A stretch of DNA of 34,635 nt from Bacteroidota bacterium (GTDB lineage Bacteria > Bacteroidota > Rhodothermia > Rhodothermales > Salinibacteraceae): positions 1 through 34,635 of the forward strand of contig JAAAOI010000140.1 of the NCBI GenBank assembly GCA_009908945.1, read 5' to 3'. This document shows positions 27,854 to 34,635 of this stretch, one piece after another. Every line of letters begins with the position of its first letter. Position 1 is the stretch's first letter. Under the pieces are notes generated by a model that ran no database searches, was not told where the DNA came from, and saw only the letters and a program-made list of their open reading frames with translations. A program made the position numbers and the translations under genes.

Positions 27854-30376
27854 ATGACGGATTTACCGATCGAAGAGGTGTTGCCGGGCCTCCGGCGCGC
27901 GCTTTCCAGGACGACGCAGGCGGTGCTGCAGGCGCCCCCCGGAGCAGGCAAAACGACGCGGGTGCCGCTGGCGCTGCTTGAGGAACGCTGGCGGGAAGGC
28001 GGCAAGATCATCATGCTGGAGCCCCGGCGTCTGGCGGCCCGGGCCGCGGCCAAGCGGATGTCGGACATGCTGGGTGAGGAGGTGGGCCAGACCGTGGGCT
28101 ACCGCGTGCGGATGGATACGCGAGTGACGAGCGCGACCCGCATCGAGGTGGTGACGGAGGGCGTGCTGACGCGGTTCATCCAGGACGATCCGGCCCTGGA
28201 CGGCGTAGCCGCGGTGATCTTTGACGAGTACCATGAGCGCAGCCTGCAAGCCGACCTCGGCCTCGCCCTCACGCTGCAGTCACAACACCTGCTGCGGGAG
28301 GACCTGCGCCTCTTGGTGATGTCGGCCACGCTGGATGCCGAACCTATCGCTGCTCTGCTGGATGAGGCCGCCGTTGTCAGGAGTGAGGGGCGGATGTATC
28401 CGGTGGAGACGCACTACCTGCCCCATCACCGGGAGGATCGGGTGGAAGACCTGGCCACGCAGTATACCCTCCAAGCAATCGATGAAGAGCAGGGCAGCAT
28501 CCTCGTCTTTCTGCCCGGTGCGGGAGAGATCCGTCGAACCGCCGAGCGGCTGCGGGAGCGCCGGCTGCCGCGCAACGTCGATGTCTTTCCGCTCTACGGC
28601 AACCTTTCGCACCAGGAGCAGGACCGCGCGGTAGCGCCCAGCCCGGAGGGGCAGCGCAAGATTGTGCTGGCGACCCCCATCGCCGAAACCAGCCTGACCA
28701 TCGAGGGCATCCGTGTGGTGGTGGACAGCGGCCTCATGCGCGAGCCGCACTTCGACCCGTCGAGTGGGATGACCCGGCTGGAGACGGTGCGCATCTCGCA
28801 CGCCTCGGCCGACCAGCGGCGGGGGCGCGCCGGGCGTCTCGGGCCGGGCGTCTGCTACCGGCTGTGGACGCAGCGCACGCACCAGCACCTGCCGGCTTTC
28901 AACGCCCCCGAGATCGCGCAGGCCGACCTCACCCCGCTGGCGCTGGACTTGGCCCGCTGGGGCGTAACGGATCCTGCTGCGCTTCGCTGGCTCGACCCCC
29001 CGCCTGCCGATGCGTTTGCACAGGCGCAAGACCTGCTCTACCGCCTCGGCGCTGTAGACCCGGACGGCCGGATTACGGCGCATGGCCGTGCGATGGCCGA
29101 GGTGCCGCTGCACCCGCGCCTCGCCCACATGGTGCTGCAGGCCAAGACGCTGGAGCTGGGGGGGCTGGCCTGCGAGCTGGCGGCACTCCTCTCCGAACGG
29201 GACATCTTCAAAGGCCGTGGCGGGCTGCCAGATGCCGACCTGCGTCTGCGCCTCGAAGCGCTCCACGCCGTGCGCGACGGCGACCGCCCCGACCCCGTCA
29301 CGCGGCAGGGCTTTGTGGTAGACCACGGCGCCTGCCGGTACGTGCTGCGCGTGGCTCGGCATTGGCGCCGACGCCTCCACCTGCCCGAAGGGAAGCCCGC
29401 GGATGTGGATGCCGCCGGGTTGTTGCTCGCCTTCGCCTACCCCGACCGCCTCGCGCAGCGCCTCCCGGGGCAGGACGACCGCTTCCGCCTCCGCAACGGA
29501 CGCATCGCCGCGCTCTCCCACACCCAACTCCTCAGCGGGTCCGATTACCTTGTAGCTGCCCACGTGGACGAGCGCCGTAGTGAAGGCCGCATCTTCCTTG
29601 CCGCACCGCTCCGTCAAGACGACCTGGAGACGTACTTTGGCGACCATATCGACACCGTCGCAGCCGTGCGATGGGAGCCCGAGGCCGGGCGCGTGGTGGC
29701 GGAGGAGCGGCGCGAGCTGGGAGCCCTCACGCTGGACGAGCGCACCCTCCACCAACCCGACCCGGCACAGGTGCAGGAGGCCCTGCTGGATGGGATTCGC
29801 GAGGAGGGGCTGGACCGAGCGCTCCGCTGGAGCAAGAAGTCACGGCAACTGCAGGAGCGGCTCATCTTCCTGCATCATCACTTTCCCGAGAAATGGCCGG
29901 ATGCCTCCGAAGAGGCACTGCTGGCGTCGCTTGACGAGTGGCTCGAGCCGCAGGTCTACGGCATGCGCCGCCTCAGCGCCGTGCAGCAGCTCAGCACCAC
30001 AGAGCTGCTGCTGGGCCTCATCGACTACGGGCAGCGGCAGCAGCTGAACGCCCTGGCGCCTACGCACTACGAGGTGCCGAGTGGCTCGCGCCGCCCTATC
30101 GACTACAGCGATCCGGAAGCGCCCGTGCTGGCGGTGCGCCTGCAGGAAATGTTCGGGCAAACAACCACGCCCCGCATTGCCGGGGCGCGCGTCCCGCTCA
30201 CGCTCCATCTGCTGTCCCCGGCGCAGCGCCCCGTGCAGGTGACGCAGGACCTCGAAAACTTCTGGGCCGAAACGTACTTCGACGTCCGCAAGGACCTCCG
30301 GGGGCGCTACTCGAAGCACTACTGGCCAGAGGATCCTCTCACGGCCACGCCCACCAACCGGGCGAAGCCGCGGTAG
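27854..30376 (+). CDS. hrpB: ATP-dependent helicase HrpB
   Basis: VLQAPPGAGKTTRVPLALL, VIFDEYHERSLQADLGLAL, LVMSATLDAEPIAALL, IVLATPIAETSLTIEGIRVVVDSGL, QRRGRAGRLGPGVCYRLW; HrpB C-terminal domain. Confidence 0.96.
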   Translation: MTDLPIEEVLPGLRRALSRTTQAVLQAPPGAGKTTRVPLALLEERWREGGKIIMLEPRRLAARAAAKRMSDMLGEEVGQTVGYRVRMDTRVTSATRIEVVTEGVLTRFIQDDPALDGVAAVIFDEYHERSLQADLGLALTLQSQHLLREDLRLLVMSATLDAEPIAALLDEAAVVRSEGRMYPVETHYLPHHREDRVEDLATQYTLQAIDEEQGSILVFLPGAGEIRRTAERLRERRLPRNVDVFPLYGNLSHQEQDRAVAPSPEGQRKIVLATPIAETSLTIEGIRVVVDSGLMREPHFDPSSGMTRLETVRISHASADQRRGRAGRLGPGVCYRLWTQRTHQHLPAFNAPEIAQADLTPLALDLARWGVTDPAALRWLDPPPADAFAQAQDLLYRLGAVDPDGRITAHGRAMAEVPLHPRLAHMVLQAKTLELGGLACELAALLSERDIFKGRGGLPDADLRLRLEALHAVRDGDRPDPVTRQGFVVDHGACRYVLRVARHWRRRLHLPEGKPADVDAAGLLLAFAYPDRLAQRLPGQDDRFRLRNGRIAALSHTQLLSGSDYLVAAHVDERRSEGRIFLAAPLRQDDLETYFGDHIDTVAAVRWEPEAGRVVAEERRELGALTLDERTLHQPDPAQVQEALLDGIREEGLDRALRWSKKSRQLQERLIFLHHHFPEKWPDASEEALLASLDEWLEPQVYGMRRLSAVQQLSTTELLLGLIDYGQRQQLNALAPTHYEVPSGSRRPIDYSDPEAPVLAVRLQEMFGQTTTPRIAGARVPLTLHLLSPAQRPVQVTQDLENFWAETYFDVRKDLRGRYSKHYWPEDPLTATPTNRAKPR

Positions 30377-30398
30377 GGATCCGGCCCCTGGGATGTAT

Positions 30399-30422
30399 GT
30401 ATATTAATACACACTAATATAC
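30399..30422. promoter_or_regulatory. Perfect inverted repeat (8-8-8), operator candidate upstream of COG0523 GTPase
   Basis: gtatatta(30399-30406) atacacac taatatac(30415-30422); AT-rich island in GC-rich DNA, 19 nt before ATG 30442. Confidence 0.5.
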
Positions 30423-30441
30423 GCTATGTCTTCTGCTGCCC

Positions 30442-31608
30442 ATGCCCGCCGCCTCGCTGCCCGTTACCGTCCTCACCGGCTTCCTTGGCGCTGGCAAAAC
30501 CACGGTCGTGCAGCAGTTGCTACGGCAGCGTCCGGTAGCGCGCCTCGCGGTGGTCATCAACGACATGAGCACGATGGATGTGGATGCGGAGCTGGTAGAG
30601 GCGGCGCACCTCTTGCGCAAGGGGCCAGACCAGCTGGTGAATGTCCACGGCGGCTCGGTGAGCGGTGAGCGGCGGACGGCACTCGTGGCTGCGCTGCGCG
30701 ATCTGGCCGTGGAACATGCCTACGACCACGTGCTGGTGGAGACCTCCGGCAGCGCCGAGCCGCTCGCGGTGGCGGACGCGGTGCGGGAGGCGTCCACCGA
30801 CGCCGCTCCGCTGCATCTCCACAATCTCATCACGCTGGTGGACGCCTACACGTTTGTAAAGGAATACGGGCTGGGGGAGGCCCTTTTCAAGCGGGTCATC
30901 GCCAACGAAGAAGAGGGGCGGTGGACCGTGGAGACGCTGCTCGTGCGGCAGGTGCAGGCGGCCAACCGGCTCCTGCTCACCAAAACCGACCTCGTGCAGG
31001 ACACCGCCCTGCCCGTCGTGGAGCGGGCCCTGGCCCTGATCAACAGAGAGGCGCCGGTGCAGCCGGTGGTGTGCGGGCACATGGAGGCGGGACAGGTCAT
31101 CACAGCGCGGGGCTTCGACGAAGCGCAGCTCCAGCGTCCTATGGCCGGCGCCACGCTGGCGCGGCTGGCGGTGGATCCGGAGGCCTTTGGGCTGGGATCC
31201 GACGTGTTCACTGCGCGCCGGCCTTTCCATCCGCAGCGCCTCTACAACGCAGTGCAGCAGCACCTCACGCGTGGCGTCTACCGCTCTAAGGGGTTCGTGT
31301 GGCTGGCCTCACGCGCCGACGCGGTGCTGCTCTGGAATCAGGCCGGCAACTACGTAAATCTCCGCAAGACCGGCTACTGGAAGGCGGCCATCGACCAGAC
31401 GCACCTGACGCAGGAGGAGCAAGCCCACCTGAACGCCGCGCTGGCCCACCCAACGTTTGGCGATCGCCACCACGAGCTTACCCTGATCGGGGTGGACGAG
31501 GCGCGGGCGGCCTTCCGCGACGCTCTGTCGGAAGCCTTATGCACGGAGGCTGAGGTAAGGGCCTGGCAGTCGGGAGCCGCCTTCGCAGATCCATGGCCGA
31601 AGCCTTAA
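30442..31608 (+). CDS. CobW/COG0523 family GTP-binding protein (cysteine motif lost)
   Basis: LPVTVLTGFLGAGKTTVVQQLL (Walker A), VVINDMSTMDVDAELV, VLVETSGSAEP, LLLTKTDLV; C-terminal TRGVYRSKGFVWLASRADAVLLWNQAG. Confidence 0.92.
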   Translation: MPAASLPVTVLTGFLGAGKTTVVQQLLRQRPVARLAVVINDMSTMDVDAELVEAAHLLRKGPDQLVNVHGGSVSGERRTALVAALRDLAVEHAYDHVLVETSGSAEPLAVADAVREASTDAAPLHLHNLITLVDAYTFVKEYGLGEALFKRVIANEEEGRWTVETLLVRQVQAANRLLLTKTDLVQDTALPVVERALALINREAPVQPVVCGHMEAGQVITARGFDEAQLQRPMAGATLARLAVDPEAFGLGSDVFTARRPFHPQRLYNAVQQHLTRGVYRSKGFVWLASRADAVLLWNQAGNYVNLRKTGYWKAAIDQTHLTQEEQAHLNAALAHPTFGDRHHELTLIGVDEARAAFRDALSEALCTEAEVRAWQSGAAFADPWPKP

Positions 31609-31668
31609 TCCGGCAGGTGGTATGCCGATACCTAACGAATAGCAATCCCCTTGTCTGTTTCAGCAACC

Positions 31669-32160
31669 ATGTGGCGCTACCTTTCCTATGATGCTGCCTT
31701 CTGGATCGCGATGGCGACGATGGCGCTCGTCTTCATCGGAGGCGGGGTGTGGCTGCTGTGGGGCGCTGCCAAACGCTCGTTCACGGGTACGTCCGTCACT
31801 AATCGGCCACAGGTCGACAGCTCACGAGGCCTCCGCGCACCCCGCTTGCGCCTGATGCACCTGGAGCAGCAGCCCGGCGACGTGGTGGTGCGGGCCGTCA
31901 ATATCGGCGGCCCAGCACAGCATCCGACGATTACCTGTGAAGAGGCGCAGGACGTACGGGTGCAGCCCGATTGCGCCTGGCACGCTGGGGGACGGGTGCA
32001 GCTGGTGTTCGGCTTTCTATCGCCGCCCGGTCCGTTCCGGTTTACGATGCGGTACCAGGATCAGCTGGGCACCTATCACACGCAGGCCTACGAGGTTGGG
32101 CCGTCGGAGCGGCGCCTGGAGCCTACGGCCACAGGGGTATCGCCCGAACGCGCGTCGTGA
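31669..32160 (+). CDS. Hypothetical protein with one N-terminal TM helix
   Basis: MWRYLSYDAAFWIAMATMALVFIGGGVWLLWGAAKRS... open frame to TGA 32160. Confidence 0.5.
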   Translation: MWRYLSYDAAFWIAMATMALVFIGGGVWLLWGAAKRSFTGTSVTNRPQVDSSRGLRAPRLRLMHLEQQPGDVVVRAVNIGGPAQHPTITCEEAQDVRVQPDCAWHAGGRVQLVFGFLSPPGPFRFTMRYQDQLGTYHTQAYEVGPSERRLEPTATGVSPERAS

Positions 32161-32175
32161 TGTCGGCCCTGGCGC

Positions 32176-32457
32176 TCAGGCAATGTGCAGCTCTCCGTGG
32201 TCGCCGCCCTCGCCAGGCTTCCATTCGAGCTCAAACTCGATGCTGAACTCGCGGTCGGTGCCATCAGCCGATGTTTCGCGTTCGGCCTTGACTTCGAAGG
32301 TAAGGCGCTCGGGGATGGCCATTTCCAGGGATTGGGCCCCGGCCTTCAGGTGGAGCTGGCCAGAGGAATCCAGCTTGTTGGCCACCTCACGAAGGTAGGC
32401 GGCTATCTCTTTCCGTGTGTGCTGCTGCTCGGTCTTGAATAGGGTTTCTTCAGGCAT
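32176..32457 (-). CDS. amphi-Trp domain protein
   Basis: MPEETLFKTEQQHTRKEIAAYLREVANKLDSSGQLHLKAGAQSLEMAIPERLTFEVKAERE...REFSIEFELEWKPG. Confidence 0.75.
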   Translation of the reverse strand: MPEETLFKTEQQHTRKEIAAYLREVANKLDSSGQLHLKAGAQSLEMAIPERLTFEVKAERETSADGTDREFSIEFELEWKPGEGGDHGELHIA

Positions 32458-32622
32458 GGGAAGCTCCACGGTGATGGATGGAATAGGCAAATGCAGTAGA
32501 GTAGATACGCTAAAGATGCCGGAAGGATACACCCCTCCCACACCGTAGAGGGCTGTACGTTATGTTATACGTTCTGATGTGTCTGATAAGGCAATCGACC
32601 CTCAGACGTAGCGCCTGCTGCC

Positions 32623-33327
32623 ATGCGCCCCATTAAGCTTACGCCGTCCATGCTGTCCTTTTTGTGGGAGGACTGCCCCCGGTGTTTCTGGCTGCGGGCC
32701 CGACGGGGCCTGCGGCGGCCGTGGCTGCCCTTCCCGTCGGTCTTCACGAAGTACCACACCGTGCTGGAAGCCTACTTTGCTGACCGGTGCCCGTCTACGC
32801 TTGACCCCGCGCTGCCCTCCGGCACGTGCGTCCACGACGAAACCTGGGTGGCCTCGCAGACGCTACACCTGGAGGCCGCGCCGGTGCCCTTTCGTTTCAA
32901 AGGCCGCGTCGACCATCTCATGCAATTCGATGACGGCACGTGGGGGATCATCGATTACAAGACTACCGATCAGTCGACGGCCAATATTCGCAAGTACGGG
33001 CGGCAACTGCACGCCTATGCCTGGGCCCTGGAGCAGGCCGCGCCTGATGCGTTGCACCGCGCGCCCATCACCCGCATGGGGCTGCTGTGCCTGAACCCGG
33101 AGGAGCTGACGGATTTCCGCTGCGCGAGCTATGCAACCGTCCAACTCGCTTCCTCGTGGGTGGAGGTCCCCCGCGATGATACGGCGTTTACAGAGTTTCT
33201 GGAAGCAGCTCTCACGCTGCTCGCGGCGTCGGATCCGCCCGCTGCAGGATCAGAATGCGAGATCTGCAACTACACGCGCCGCCGGATGCGGCTGGAGCGA
33301 AACCTGCAGCAGGCGCGTACCTCGTAA
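32623..33327 (+). CDS. PD-(D/E)XK nuclease superfamily protein (Cas4/RecB-like)
   Basis: SMLSFLWEDCPRCFWLRA; FKGRVDHLMQFDDGTWGIIDYKTTD; RQLHAYAWALEQ (QxxxY); C-terminal CEICNYTRRR. Confidence 0.85.
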   Translation: MRPIKLTPSMLSFLWEDCPRCFWLRARRGLRRPWLPFPSVFTKYHTVLEAYFADRCPSTLDPALPSGTCVHDETWVASQTLHLEAAPVPFRFKGRVDHLMQFDDGTWGIIDYKTTDQSTANIRKYGRQLHAYAWALEQAAPDALHRAPITRMGLLCLNPEELTDFRCASYATVQLASSWVEVPRDDTAFTEFLEAALTLLAASDPPAAGSECEICNYTRRRMRLERNLQQARTS

Positions 33328-33371
33328 GGTACCGTGGCCCAACGTGCTTCCTCACCATTTCAACCCCGCCC

Positions 33372-33965
33372 ATGCTGTGTTCTGCCGCGGATAGCGCCCT
33401 CGTCATCATCGACATACAGGAACGGCTCGCGCCGGCCATCCACGACAGCAACCGTGTGGCAGCCGCTGCCGGATGGCTCATGGACGTGGCTGCACAACTG
33501 CAGGTGCCCATCCACCTGACGGAGCAATACCCGAAGGGCCTCGGCCCCACCGTTTCGGCGTTGCGCACCCGAGCCGATGCCGCGCAGATCCATCAGAAGA
33601 TGCATTTCTCCTGGTGGCGCGAAGGCAATGTAGCCGATATGCTCACACGAGAGCAGGTGGTGCTCACGGGCACCGAAGCACACGTGTGCGTGTTGCAGAC
33701 AGCCCTGGATCTGGCGGGTGAAGGCTACGACGTGTTTGTGGTGGAAGACGCCGTTGGCTCGCGGCGCCCGGCCGACAAACAGCGCGGGCTGGAGCGGATG
33801 CGCGCCGCCGGATGCACCATCGTCACGCGCGAGATGGTGGCGTTTGAGTGGTTGGAGAAGGCCGGTACGGATGCCTTTCGGGCAGTGCAGCCGATGCTGC
33901 GGGAGGGCATTGAGTCCCCGCGACGTAGCGTTTCTGGCCAGTCTCAGCGCGACCTGCTGGGCTGA
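33372..33965 (+). CDS. Isochorismatase family hydrolase
   Basis: ALVIIDIQERLAPAI...VPIHLTEQYPKGLGPTV...VVLTGTEAHVCVLQTALDLAGEGYDVFVVEDAVGSR; catalytic D/K/C motifs. Confidence 0.93.
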   Translation: MLCSAADSALVIIDIQERLAPAIHDSNRVAAAAGWLMDVAAQLQVPIHLTEQYPKGLGPTVSALRTRADAAQIHQKMHFSWWREGNVADMLTREQVVLTGTEAHVCVLQTALDLAGEGYDVFVVEDAVGSRRPADKQRGLERMRAAGCTIVTREMVAFEWLEKAGTDAFRAVQPMLREGIESPRRSVSGQSQRDLLG

Positions 33966-34003
33966 TAGGACCCCTGGTGCAGTATGGACGGGTACCCTAT
34001 ACG

Positions 34004-34495
34004 CTAATACGCATAGCCTGCGACGTAAGTAAGCGTCTGATCGTAGACAGAGATGCTGGAGACCCCCAGTGTGACTGTGTGCATATCGCTATCTGGATCT
34101 GGCTCTGGAGGGTCAGGCTGCAGAACAACGAGATAATAAGCAGGGTTGTAACCAGATATTTTATAGTAGCTTACAACCGCGTACTTATCAACTACGTCGC
34201 TGTATCGATCATTCAACACGTCACAGATGAATCCATCAACCGCATTAGTGAGCGGTTGGAAGTCGGAAACCCAGGCACCTTCTAACCCAACTTCTGTTCG
34301 AATATCCGCATAGGTATCGTCTTCAAGAAAGGTCTCGATGTCGGCAGGGGCACGATCGTCGTTGGTTGGGCACACCGCAGGGGGCTCGGGCGGTGGCTCG
34401 TTAGGATCATCAATGGGGGGAGGACCATGCTGCGCGGAGGCAACAGAAATCGAAAATATAAGCAGTACGGTCGTTATAGAAAACAATCTATACAT
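34004..34495 (-). CDS. Hypothetical secreted protein
   Basis: MYRLFSITTVLLIFSISVASAQ signal peptide, Pro-rich PPPIDDPNEPPPEPP spacer, then a ~110-aa domain; noticeably AT-richer than surroundings. Confidence 0.55.
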   Translation of the reverse strand: MYRLFSITTVLLIFSISVASAQHGPPPIDDPNEPPPEPPAVCPTNDDRAPADIETFLEDDTYADIRTEVGLEGAWVSDFQPLTNAVDGFICDVLNDRYSDVVDKYAVVSYYKISGYNPAYYLVVLQPDPPEPDPDSDMHTVTLGVSSISVYDQTLTYVAGYAY

Positions 34496-34635
34496 GGCAT
34501 CCGCGGCTGGTCGGTTGGCTGGGCATGTCAATAATCCGACGGATCTTAGTCGGGGCTGCGGGAGAGGGTGACGTTGTAAAAGGGCGTGCTGAGGATATGC
34601 ATGGATCCATAACCTCCATAGACCCGGAAAAATCC

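Noticed and set aside
28280-29755. 491-aa minus-strand ORF
   Set aside because: Antisense to hrpB; no domain signature
32623-33327. Cas4 as evidence for a CRISPR locus
   Set aside because: No repeats, spacers or other cas genes in the window; Cas4-like folds occur widely outside CRISPR

Overview
The window is a GC-rich bacterial chromosome segment. Protein character (a T9SS-type C-terminal sorting domain, Bacteroidota-style small lipoproteins, acidic proteins, an amphi-Trp protein) suggests a halophilic Rhodothermota/Salinibacter-like organism; this is inference only. Most of it is ordinary housekeeping and envelope content: gatC, a YfhO/glycosyltransferase/flippase block, YbbR, ppk1, deoC, dapD, dnaG, hrpB, a COG0523 GTPase and others. 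No rRNA, tRNA, CRISPR array, IS element or prophage was recognised. The most interesting observations are: (1) a 57-aa ORF (271..444) whose C-terminal part matches the lasso-RiPP leader signature YxxPxLxxx(G)xxxxxT, without its maturation genes in view, followed by an extensive GC-rich stem-loop (557..632) and a beta-propeller gene; (2) an Ala/Glu-rich acidic protein (26260..27672) whose C-terminal domain resembles the distal part of GvpL/GvpF but lacks the GPWPPYSFV tail; (3) an R2lox-type Mn/Fe oxidase with all ligand and crosslink residues at canonical spacing; (4) a COG0523 GTPase whose metal-binding cysteines are replaced (GCxxC to GSVSG), preceded by a perfect 8-8-8 inverted repeat; (5) a two-gene HEPN plus unknown Cys/Trp-protein unit; (6) tandem microduplications at gene 3' ends, including one that copies the stop codon in frame; (7) a plus-strand terminator-like hairpin in the hrpB leader. 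All family calls are from reading translated sequence, without database searches.
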